This document shows positions 13,502 through 18,922 of a stretch of DNA of 20,640 bases, piece after piece. The number at the start of each line of letters is the position of its first letter. Within the stretch, counting starts at the first letter, position 1. Source of the stretch: a virus. Under the pieces are notes generated by a model. That model ran no database searches. It was not told where the DNA came from and saw only the letters and a list, made by a program, of their open reading frames with translations. The DNA lies in IMG/VR virus record IMGVR_UViG_3300046001_007206, positions 1 through 20,640 of that record. The stretch is one strand, 5' to 3'. A program made the translations under genes and the position numbers.

Positions 13502-14545
13502 ATGAAACTATTATTTTTATCAGTATGTGGTAAATTAGACGAACCAGAAGATACGAAATATATTAATTTGTATCTGGCATCGTTAAAACAAAATGTAGTA
13601 CCATATTTTGATGTTAAGGTAATATTATTGACCACATATAAAATAGAAAATTTACAAGAAAGTTTATTGCAAAAACAAATTGATGAATATGGTCTATCAG
13701 ACATCATTGAATTAAAAACTATAAATGAACTGGAGCTACCAGAAAAATCTTTAACTTACATCAAAACTGTTAATTGGTTTAATCGTATAGGTATTCACAT
13801 GAATGTGTTGTACGATTATTCTTCACGATACAATTTTTTTAATGCAGATTGGATATTTCATGTTGATACTGATTCTGAATTTTTAGAAAATTTTCAAACA
13901 TGCATAACAACAATAAATGAACTAACAAAAGCACATCCACGCATAGTAATATCGTTGGCAGGAGATTCATATCCGTCTAATATTGTAAGCGGTAGTACCG
14001 AGTATGTATTTACTGAAGTAGCACGTGCTAATTTTTATGAAGGTGACGGTGCTGACAAACAAGATAACTTTGTAGTTATTGATGAAAAGGAAATGCGTGA
14101 AGACGATCATAGAAGAAAATATAATTCAATGGTGTTTAGTCCTTCGCAAATGAAAGTTAGAAATGATTTCGTAGGAATTTCCAGAGAAGCATCGAGTATA
14201 GCAAATTTTAATTGGGTGTTTATGTATTATCACGAACACTTTAAAGATAATGGTCCGTTACAAACAATGTGGCCTGATAAAGCATTAAAATTAGATAATA
14301 ATAATAAATTGTACGAAGTACCTGTTCCTCAAATTCATATTAACTATCATATGGGAGGAATGTTACAATATAAGTTACATAGTAATGAAGTGGATATAGT
14401 TAGAGTACAATTACCTGGATATACACACGCTGTACACCATTATAGTTCTGGGTGGTTTAATGGAAATTTTATGAAACGATCACTTGAAACATTGAATTCC
14501 AAATATCAAGAAACAAAAGAAATTTGGAACAAAGATTACGAATGA
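13502..14545 (+). CDS. putative glycosyltransferase (GT-A type, DxD)
   Basis: A 347-residue soluble protein. Residues 1-6 (MKLLFLSVCGK) begin with a strand typical of Rossmann-like folds. WIFHVDTDSEF at about 117-127 holds a DxD-like motif (DTDSE) that would bind the metal and nucleotide sugar in GT-A enzymes. The C-terminal part has QTMWPDKALKL and IHINYHMGGMLQYK, which recall acceptor-site segments of GT6-like enzymes, but I am not certain of the family. No membrane segment. It would act in the cytoplasm on an unknown acceptor. It lies between tRNA-Asp and tRNA-Ser and has no strong ribosome site. Confidence 0.6.
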   Translation: MKLLFLSVCGKLDEPEDTKYINLYLASLKQNVVPYFDVKVILLTTYKIENLQESLLQKQIDEYGLSDIIELKTINELELPEKSLTYIKTVNWFNRIGIHMNVLYDYSSRYNFFNADWIFHVDTDSEFLENFQTCITTINELTKAHPRIVISLAGDSYPSNIVSGSTEYVFTEVARANFYEGDGADKQDNFVVIDEKEMREDDHRRKYNSMVFSPSQMKVRNDFVGISREASSIANFNWVFMYYHEHFKDNGPLQTMWPDKALKLDNNNKLYEVPVPQIHINYHMGGMLQYKLHSNEVDIVRVQLPGYTHAVHHYSSGWFNGNFMKRSLETLNSKYQETKEIWNKDYE

Positions 14546-14550
14546 AAATT

Positions 14551-14632
14551 GGAAGGTTCGCATAATGGTATTGCACCGGTCTACTAAACCGACAACCGTA
14601 AGGTTATGTGGGTTCAACTCCCTCACCTTCCG
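14551..14632 (+). tRNA. tRNA-Ser with ACU anticodon
   Basis: Acceptor GGAAGGT/ACCTTCC, variable arm AACC-GTAA-GGTT, T-loop TTCAACT and G73 fit tRNA-Ser. The anticodon loop is CTACTAA, so the anticodon reads ACU, with A at position 34 instead of the universal G (GCU). The first base pair of the anticodon stem is a C-A mismatch and the T-stem has one T-T. A34 is avoided here because inosine would also read the Arg codon AGA. It may be decaying or may reflect special decoding. Confidence 0.85.
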
Positions 14633-14659
14633 TAATATAAAAAATTAATAAAGTACCCC

Positions 14660-14688
14660 TTGACAACAGAACAACTTCGATGTATATT
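14660..14688 (+). promoter_or_regulatory. consensus promoter for a tRNA sub-cluster
   Basis: TTGACA at 14660-14665, a 17-base spacer and TATATT at 14683-14688. The -10 region and the following leader (14679-14703) recur without change at 18184-18208, so this is a duplicated promoter module. Confidence 0.85.
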
Positions 14689-14703
14689 ACTAATGTTGAG
14701 TGA
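14679..14703 (+). repeat. 25-bp direct repeat, copy 1
   Basis: A 25-base sequence that includes the -10 box and ends TTGAGTGA. The second identical copy is at 18184-18208, and both sit a short distance before a tRNA gene. Further downstream the two leaders stay similar (GAAAAC and AACGCC). Confidence 0.85.
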
Positions 14704-14730
14704 AACGATGTTTGAAAACAGAAACACAAC

Positions 14731-14803
14731 GCCCTTATAACTCAATTGGCAGAGTAGCTGGCTTTTAACCAGTAAGTTCTAGGTTCAAGTCCTAGTGGGG
14801 GCA
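14731..14803 (+). tRNA. tRNA-Lys(UUU)
   Basis: Acceptor GCCCTTA/TGGGGGC with two G-T pairs, anticodon loop CTTTTAA between GCTGG and CCAGT (UUU), T-arm CTAGG-TTCAAGT-CCTAG, A73. It is the first gene behind the promoter at 14660. Confidence 0.94.
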
Positions 14804-15012
14804 TTTGTTGTAGAATCTACCCGCGGTAGGAGTATACTTCCCGCGCCACACGATTAATTCTCTATCGGCCCTTACGCGAGACACCACTACACCGGTGCAT
14901 GGGAAATACCGTAAGCACGCCCTCGTGAATGGAAAACATGTGTGAGGATGGCACCATGAAGAATAGGTAGATTCTCCCCTATAAAATGGGGGGATGTAGT
15001 ACCATCCATTTT
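14804..15012 (+). ncRNA. structured non-coding island B
   Basis: No gene; a 10-bp closing stem AGAATCTACC (14812-14821)/GGTAGATTCT (14966-14975) encloses several hairpins: CGCGG 14822/CCGCG 14841, CTTACG 14871/CGTAAG 14910, and CACG-CCCT-CGTG near 14916-14927. Two more hairpins follow outside (CCCC with GGGG near 14976-14991, and GGATG with CATCC just before the next tRNA). The base composition is GC-rich for this genome. A compact, separately folding RNA is likely; no family was recognised. Confidence 0.5.
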
Positions 15013-15096
15013 GCTCCGATGGTGAAATTGGTAAACACTCGACACTTAAAATGTCGCGCTCGTAAGGGCTTGTCGGTTCGATTCCGACTCGGAGCA
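15013..15096 (+). tRNA. tRNA-Leu(UAA)
   Basis: Acceptor GCTCCGA/TCGGAGC, anticodon loop CTTAAAA between CGACA and TGTCG (UAA), class II variable arm, T-arm GTCGG-TTCGATT-CCGAC, A73. Confidence 0.95.
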
Positions 15097-15113
15097 CTAT
15101 GTATTAAAATGTT

Positions 15114-15187
15114 GCGGGTGTAGCTCAGTTGGTTAGAGCGCAACTTTACCAAAGTTGAGGTCGCCGGTTCGAACCCGGCCACCCGCT
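15114..15187 (+). tRNA. tRNA-Gly with ACC anticodon
   Basis: Closely matches the usual bacterial tRNA-Gly: acceptor GCGGGTG/CACCCGC, D-arm GCTCAGTTGGTTAGAGC, T-arm GCCGG-TTCGAAC-CCGGC and T73. The anticodon loop is TTACCAA between CAACT and AGTTG, so it reads ACC where GCC is normal. A34 in a Gly tRNA is very unusual in bacteria. It is the only Gly tRNA in the window with normal D- and T-loops. Confidence 0.92.
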
Positions 15188-15206
15188 TATATTATTTTAT
15201 AAAAAC

Positions 15207-15277
15207 GGGCGGTGAGATGTAATGGGTGCATACTTCCTTTGCAAGGAAGTTGAGGGGTTCGATTCCCACACTGTCCA
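15207..15277 (+). tRNA. tRNA-Ala(UGC)
   Basis: Acceptor GGGCGGT/ACTGTCC with the G3-U70 pair that identifies Ala, anticodon loop TTTGCAA between CTTCC and GGAAG (UGC), A73. The T-stem is poor (AGGGG against CCCAC, three pairs), and the D-arm is short. Confidence 0.88.
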
Positions 15278-15293
15278 CTTGAAAAAATTAATT

Positions 15294-15384
15294 GGGCGAG
15301 GTAACGTGCAGAAAGACGTTTCTGTGGGAGTCACCACACGGTAGCCCCGTGTTCAGGAAGCCGGTTCGAATCCGGCCTCGTCCA
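15294..15384 (+). ncRNA. tRNA-like molecule without a normal anticodon arm
   Basis: The outer parts are perfect for a tRNA: acceptor GGGCGAG/CTCGTCC (G3-U70 included), T-arm GCCGG-TTCGAAT-CCGGC, and A73. The 48 or so bases between are not: they form CAGAAA-GACG-TTTCTG, TGTGG-GAGTCA-CCACA (6-base loop, no U33 in place) and ACACGG-TAGCC-CCGTGT, and no D-loop GG exists. The G3-U70/A73 features would let AlaRS charge it in principle, as with tmRNA. It may be a degenerate tRNA, or a tRNA mimic with another job. Its total length is 91 nt. Confidence 0.6.
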
Positions 15385-15387
15385 CTT

Positions 15388-15455
15388 GGGTGATTAGCTC
15401 ATCTGGTTAGCGTATTTGAGTGGAAACACGGTGTTTGACATGGGTTCGATATATG
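15388..15455 (+). pseudogene. 5' tRNA remnant upstream of endonuclease
   Basis: Starts as a standard tRNA (GGGTGAT, TA, then GCTCATCTGGTTAGCG) but has a shortened D-stem, a scrambled middle and a T-loop-like GGGTTCGAT with no matching 3' acceptor. TTTGACAT in the middle recalls the loop of tRNA-Val(GAC). The endonuclease gene begins 31 bases later and ends inside an intact tRNA-Val. The Val assignment of the remnant is tentative. Confidence 0.6.
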
Positions 15456-15485
15456 TATATGTACCATCATTAAACGCATACTAAT

Positions 15486-16142
15486 ATGAAAACTTGTCCA
15501 AAATGTAAAACACCGCACGATAAACAAGGTACATTCTGTAGTAGAAAGTGTGCTAATAGTAGAAGCTGGTCGATAGAGGATAAAGAAAAAAAAAGAACAG
15601 CAAATTTACAATCACCTAAAATACTATTGCTAACCTCGCGTATAAAAAGTTGTCAAATCTGCGGAGTGGAGTTTCAAACGACACATCGAGTATCCAGAAG
15701 TAAAGCTTGTTGCGGGGAAGTGTGTCAAAAACAATTTATGTTTAATAGTAATTCTACTGCTCAACAGAAAAGATGTCAGTCATTAAGTGAAAAACTTCGA
15801 TTGAGAGATATTGGCAGGCGTGGCGGGTTTGGTAAAAAGGGAACAACTGCAGGTGGGACAAAATATCAGTCTACTCTGGAAAAAAATTGTTTTGAATATT
15901 TAGAAAACAAACATATACCATTTATAGCACATAGACCCCTACCCAATTCATCAAAAATATCTGATTGTTATATACCGTCGTTGGATTTGTGGATAGAAAT
16001 AGATGGCATTGATAGAGAAAAACGACAGAAGTGGTTAGAAAATGAATATAGATTTTGGCAAGATAAAATGCAGCAATATGAATCTCGAAATCTAAAACTA
16101 GCTGTAGTAAAAACAGTAGATGATTTGGCTCGCTTAGTGTAG
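15486..16142 (+). CDS. putative homing endonuclease, VSR/EDxHD-like, with zinc fingers
   Basis: A 218-residue protein. The N-terminal half holds two zinc-finger-like modules (C4, C7, C18, C22; then C56, C59, C75/C76, C80) for DNA contact. The C-terminal half has a PD-(D/E)XK-type core: E132 in QSTLEKNCFEYLE, D160 in KISDCYIPSLDLW and E171/D173 in WIEIDG, the layout of Very-short-patch-repair-like nucleases used by homing enzymes of the EDxHD group. A TTAGGT-like GGFGKKG segment lies between. It should cut a DNA site, probably in the tRNA region. Its last codons (LARLV) and stop lie within tRNA-Val (from 16128), so the two genes share 15 bases. No strong ribosome site is visible. Confidence 0.78.
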   Translation: MKTCPKCKTPHDKQGTFCSRKCANSRSWSIEDKEKKRTANLQSPKILLLTSRIKSCQICGVEFQTTHRVSRSKACCGEVCQKQFMFNSNSTAQQKRCQSLSEKLRLRDIGRRGGFGKKGTTAGGTKYQSTLEKNCFEYLENKHIPFIAHRPLPNSSKISDCYIPSLDLWIEIDGIDREKRQKWLENEYRFWQDKMQQYESRNLKLAVVKTVDDLARLV

Positions 16143-16200
16143 CGGTTTGCACGTTTGGTTTACATCCAGAAAGTGACAGGTTCAAATCCTGTAGCGAGCA
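16128..16200 (+). tRNA. tRNA-Val(UAC)
   Basis: Acceptor GCTCGCT/AGCGAGC, anticodon loop TTTACAT between TTTGG and CCAGA (UAC), T-arm GACAG-TTCAAAT-style loop with CCTGT, A73. Its first 15 bases are also the 3' end of the endonuclease gene. Confidence 0.94.
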
Positions 16201-16216
16201 CTTACCTTTTAACCAA

Positions 16217-16492
16217 ATGTATATGACTTCAAAATTTAAAATTGGAGATGTTGTCAATAACATTTTGCTTAGTAGTTGTACACCTACCACCGGTAGTTTT
16301 CCGTGGGACGGCGAATCAAAAGCTACAATCGTAGCGTTCCATCCAGACGGCATTCCTTGGAACGATACTCATACGTTGCCAAATACATATATGATTGAAT
16401 ATGAATCTACTACGAAATGGGGAACGCAGTGGGGTTCGTGGAGTAGAATTCGTCCTGCATATGAACATCAGTTGAAGTTGATAGTTGAGTAA
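16217..16492 (+). CDS. hypothetical protein
   Basis: A 91-residue protein, or 89 if the second ATG (16223) is used; neither has a good ribosome site. The start KFKIGDVVNNI and the following beta-rich, Trp-containing sequence (WGTQWGSWSRI near 75) suggest a small beta-barrel like those that bind nucleic acid or modulate enzymes. No motif allows a firm call. It starts 16 bases after tRNA-Val and is followed by the gene at 16524. Confidence 0.65.
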   Translation: MYMTSKFKIGDVVNNILLSSCTPTTGSFPWDGESKATIVAFHPDGIPWNDTHTLPNTYMIEYESTTKWGTQWGSWSRIRPAYEHQLKLIVE

Positions 16493-16523
16493 AAATTATT
16501 TATTACATTTACTAGGTTACATT

Positions 16524-16733
16524 ATGAAAGCACGCGTTGTTCAAATGTTACGAGCACAAGCAGAAGCAGAGCGACAGAAAGCATTACTGTCGTTAGAATT
16601 ACTAATGAATGTTCCTGTGGGTATTGGTGATCACTCCACGGGAGATTTTTATAAAAATGCAGAAGAAGCATTACAAATGCTCGTTGATGCAGAAGATAAA
16701 TTAGAAACACTTACTAAGTATTTTTCTGAATAA
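16524..16733 (+). CDS. small helical protein conserved in T4-like phages
   Basis: An upstream in-frame ATG (16485) overlaps the previous gene; the ATG at 16524 is preferred and gives 69 residues. The sequence (MKARVVQMLRAQAEAERQKA, then LLMNVPVGIGDHSTGDFY) is helical with a central Gly/Pro loop. I have the impression of a small hypothetical protein conserved in T4-like marine phages. No function is known. The C-terminal half is acidic and amphipathic. Confidence 0.65.
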   Translation: MKARVVQMLRAQAEAERQKALLSLELLMNVPVGIGDHSTGDFYKNAEEALQMLVDAEDKLETLTKYFSE

Positions 16734-16839
16734 GAGAGGGACCACTAATAAAGGGCTCCAAAGCAGCGTCGATGCAAGCGGGAGTCGTCTGGAGTGATGC
16801 CAGACCGAAGATAGGGAACTGCGTTAAAAAGACCCTGCC
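16734..16839 (+). other. structured stretch before an atypical tRNA-Gly
   Basis: No gene. Hairpins GTCTGG/CCAGAC (16787-16805) and AGGG/CCCT (about 16812-16836) lie between ATGCAAGCGG (16772-16781) and CCGCCTGCAT (16838-16847), which are complementary. The latter contains the 5' acceptor strand of the tRNA-Gly at 16840, so the two folds exclude each other. Confidence 0.4.
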
Positions 16840-16910
16840 GCCTGCATAGTGTAGAAGCAACATGCGACCCTTCCAAGGTTGAGTCCCGGTGGCAGAATCC
16901 GGTGTGGGCT
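16840..16910 (+). tRNA. atypical tRNA-Gly(UCC), no GG in D-loop, altered T-loop
   Basis: Acceptor GCCTGCA/TGTGGGC pairs fully with wobbles; D-stem GTGT/ACAT; anticodon loop CTTCCAA between CGACC and GGTTG (UCC); T73 as in Gly. The D-loop is AGAAGCA, lacking the G18-G19 pair, and the T-arm is CCGG-TGGCAGAAT-CCGG, lacking TTC. The canonical D-loop/T-loop contact is therefore impossible. Stems are intact, so this is not random decay. Standard tRNA finders may miss it. Confidence 0.7.
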
Positions 16911-16998
16911 TCCCATGGGCATACATGGGTGATAGGTAAATGTGTCTTGATGCTCAACATGCCAATCAAGACAAACGAATGATGAATGACAATGAAAT
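16911..16998 (+). ncRNA. hairpin-rich non-coding stretch C
   Basis: Two clear hairpins: CCCATG-GGCATA-CATGGG (16912-16929) and GTCTTGAT (16944-16951)/ATCAAGAC (16965-16972). The bases between hold GATAGGTAAA, which is also present in island A at 9379-9388. No gene. There is no T-run, so these are not simple terminators. Confidence 0.4.
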
Positions 16999-17079
16999 GC
17001 CCTTGTGATGGAATGGTATACATGGCAGTTTCAAAAACTGCTGCCTCACGGTGTGTGAGTTCGAATCTCACCGAGGGCA
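16999..17079 (+). tRNA. tRNA-Leu(CAA)
   Basis: Acceptor GCCCTTG/CGAGGGC, anticodon loop TTCAAAA between GCAGT and ACTGC (CAA), class II variable arm, T-arm GTGAG-TTCGAAT-CTCAC, A73. Confidence 0.94.
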
Positions 17080-17096
17080 CTAGATGAACAAATTAT

Positions 17097-17169
17097 AGGG
17101 CGGTAGCTCAATTGGTAGAGTCTACGGTTTGGGACCGTAATGTTGCAGGTTCAAGTCCTGTCCGCCCTA
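17097..17169 (+). tRNA. tRNA-Pro(UGG)
   Basis: Acceptor AGGGCGG/CCGCCCT, anticodon loop TTTGGGA between TACGG and CCGTA (UGG), T-arm GCAGG-TTCAAGT-CCTGT, A73. Confidence 0.95.
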
Positions 17170-17189
17170 CTATAATACGAGGAGATAAT

Positions 17190-17537
17190 ATGACAGAGTT
17201 GATTAGTAAATATTTTGAAGCGTTTAACAACAAAGATTTGGTCACATTATCCGAATTATATGCAGATAATGTTATACTAAATGAATGGAACGAAAACATC
17301 TTTACAGGTAAAGAAGCAGTATTATCTGCAAACAAAACATTATTTGATAAATTTAATAGTGTGGTGATAGAAGTACTTAGTTCTGGTGTCGATGAAATTA
17401 GTAATATATCAGCATCATATATTTCGTTAAATGAAATTTCTGTGTCGTTGGATGATGATACGCATATCACGGTAGTGGATATTATTGAAGTAGTGGATAA
17501 TAAAATTCGCGGTGTGATGGCATATAGAGGATTCTAA
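17190..17537 (+). CDS. SnoaL/NTF2-like protein
   Basis: A 115-residue protein. The frame opens inside tRNA-Pro, but GAGGAGA at 17179-17185 sets the start at ATG 17190. The sequence begins LISKYFEAFNNKDLVTLSELYADN and continues with FTGKEAVLSANKTLFDKFN, the helix-helix-strand pattern of SnoaL-like NTF2 folds (cone-shaped small-molecule pocket). Members act as isomerases, cyclases or binding proteins; no catalytic residues can be assigned here. Its TAA shares one base with the ATG of the sulfotransferase-like gene, so the two are probably coupled. Confidence 0.75.
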   Translation: MTELISKYFEAFNNKDLVTLSELYADNVILNEWNENIFTGKEAVLSANKTLFDKFNSVVIEVLSSGVDEISNISASYISLNEISVSLDDDTHITVVDIIEVVDNKIRGVMAYRGF

Positions 17538-18154
17538 TGCGAATCGCAGTATTCTCGACACCCAGAACATGTAGTACATTTATGTGTGATGTAATTGCAA
17601 ATAATTTTAATGTAATTAATCACAACGAAGGAGTGTACTCGACATTTGGTACAAATACAGAAGGTAAGATTGAATGGTTAAAGTCAAATAATGATTATGT
17701 TGTAAAATTGTTTGCAAAATATTTTTTTGATAATTTATATATTATACAAGAAACATTTGATTGGAATATGTTTGATCATGTGTTTATAACCGAAAGAAAC
17801 GATCTAACAGAGCAAATGGCAAGTATATATAATATCTGGCATAATGGTAACAGTGGTGATTATATAGATTTTACTACCGATGATACTATCGATTTATATA
17901 ATCGTCATAAAAATTATATGCAAACTTTTTATGATATTAAAAAACACTTATTAGAAAATCACAAAAGCGTACATGTGATTGAATATGAAAAATTACAGAC
18001 AGATCCAATACCATATTTAAATGATATAACGGGTATAACATTTACAACATCAACGGATAGACTTACGAAAACAAATATAAATTATAAAGAAAAATACACA
18101 AACTATGATCGATTAAATACTATTATTAATAATTGGAACTTAATCAAAACTTAA
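17537..18154 (+). CDS. sulfotransferase-like protein, third copy
   Basis: A 205-residue protein with FSTPRTCSTFMCDVI at 6-20, the form of the phosphosulfate-binding loop in P-loop sulfotransferases, and FITERNDLTEQMASIYN at about 98-114, matching the 3'-phosphate motif (Arg followed by a helix). It lacks the N-terminal MLVES and the Cys cluster of the tandem pair at 7095 and 7784, so it is a separate lineage. It is translationally coupled to the SnoaL-like gene. It would use PAPS from the host to sulfate an unknown acceptor. Confidence 0.7.
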   Translation: MRIAVFSTPRTCSTFMCDVIANNFNVINHNEGVYSTFGTNTEGKIEWLKSNNDYVVKLFAKYFFDNLYIIQETFDWNMFDHVFITERNDLTEQMASIYNIWHNGNSGDYIDFTTDDTIDLYNRHKNYMQTFYDIKKHLLENHKSVHVIEYEKLQTDPIPYLNDITGITFTTSTDRLTKTNINYKEKYTNYDRLNTIINNWNLIKT

Positions 18155-18164
18155 TAACCAACAC

Positions 18165-18193
18165 TTGACAATCGTATTCTTCTGATGTATATT
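18165..18193 (+). promoter_or_regulatory. consensus promoter, duplicate of the one at 14660
   Basis: TTGACA at 18165-18170, a 17-base spacer and TATATT at 18188-18193. It stands directly before a broken tRNA-Glu and the endonuclease gene, where it originally must have served the tRNA-Glu. Confidence 0.85.
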
Positions 18194-18208
18194 ACTAATG
18201 TTGAGTGA
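18184..18208 (+). repeat. 25-bp direct repeat, copy 2
   Basis: Identical to 14679-14703; it spans the -10 box and the start of the leader. The -35 and spacer upstream are less similar. Confidence 0.85.
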
Positions 18209-18228
18209 TTGAAAACTGAACTACTAAC

Positions 18229-18268
18229 GCCACCTTCGTCTATCGGTTAGAACATTTTTTCAAAGTAT
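18229..18268 (+). pseudogene. 5' half of a tRNA-Glu(UUC), truncated
   Basis: GCCACCT, TC, then GTCTATCGGTTAGAAC (D-arm with GG) and an anticodon arm ACATT-TTTTCAA-AGTAT with UUC in place (four of five pairs). After this, no variable loop, T-arm or acceptor follows. The endonuclease gene begins 36 bases later, and an intact tRNA-Glu(UUC) follows that gene. Confidence 0.75.
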
Positions 18269-18297
18269 CATACTACTTATAGTAAGTGATTAACCGA
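18243..18297 (+). promoter_or_regulatory. possible leader hairpin of the endonuclease gene
   Basis: TCGGTTA (18243-18249, in the tRNA remnant) is complementary to TAACCGA (18291-18297), just before the start at 18305. ACTTA-TAG-TAAGT forms a hairpin inside. The pairing would partly cover the only ribosome-site-like bases (CCGAGAA), so it could restrain translation. Confidence 0.4.
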
Positions 18298-18304
18298 GAA
18301 ATAT

Positions 18305-18922
18305 ATGGCAAACCTAGGTGGATATAGAGAAGGATCGGGAAGAAGTAAGTCAGGGTATTATAAAGGAATCTATTGCGGATCTACTTATGAACTTTGTTGG
18401 GTGATATATGCACTCGACAACGGAATAGAATTTGATAGATTTAAAGGAATACTGCGAGATAATAATCTATCCTATGTTCCCGACTTTCTCTTGAAGGATG
18501 GAAAAACAATAATAGAATTAAAAGGATATGAACTCAAAGAATCTGTGAATAAAAAAACGCAATTAGCAGAAAGTCTCGGGTATACTGTAATTGTCTTACG
18601 AAAAAATGATTTAAAAGATGTATTTTCATATGCAGAACAAAAATATAAAACTAAGAAATTTTATACATTGTATGATGAATATAAACCAATATATGAATAT
18701 CAATGTGCTCAATGTGGTTCTAAAATTTTAAGAGATAAGCAATGTAAAAAATCCATCGCAGTTTGTTCACGAAAATGTTCAATGTTGCATAACAGACTAG
18801 TTCAAGTATCATCTAGGATAGGTACTCCCAATCAAAGAGCTAAAGAGTTTTATAATAAACACAGAGACAGAGTTTTAGCTAGACGAAGAGAACTCTACTT
18901 AGAAAAAAAATTGGCCTCATAG
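18305..18922 (+). CDS. putative homing endonuclease, PD-(D/E)XK type, with C-terminal zinc finger
   Basis: A 205-residue protein. The start (GGYREGSGRSKSGYYKG) is a basic, Gly-rich DNA-contact segment like those of phage homing enzymes. The nuclease core is clear: E29 in GSTYELCWVIYAL, D60 in YVPDF and E71-x-K73 in IIELKGY, a full PD-(D/E)XK set. The C-terminal part has C134, C137, C154 and C158, a zinc finger, then a basic helix. The domain order is opposite to that of the enzyme at 15486. The stop TAG is made of bases 8-10 of the downstream tRNA-Glu, so the gene ends in the tRNA. The promoter at 18165 and a tRNA-Glu remnant lie upstream. Confidence 0.8.
   Translation: MANLGGYREGSGRSKSGYYKGIYCGSTYELCWVIYALDNGIEFDRFKGILRDNNLSYVPDFLLKDGKTIIELKGYELKESVNKKTQLAESLGYTVIVLRKNDLKDVFSYAEQKYKTKKFYTLYDEYKPIYEYQCAQCGSKILRDKQCKKSIAVCSRKCSMLHNRLVQVSSRIGTPNQRAKEFYNKHRDRVLARRRELYLEKKLAS

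Noticed and set aside
15294-15384. tRNA-Sec or tRNA-His
   Set aside because: A 6-bp stem with 4-base loop and TCA recall Sec, and CTGTGGG recalls a His loop, but stem lengths, linker lengths and base 73 do not fit either.
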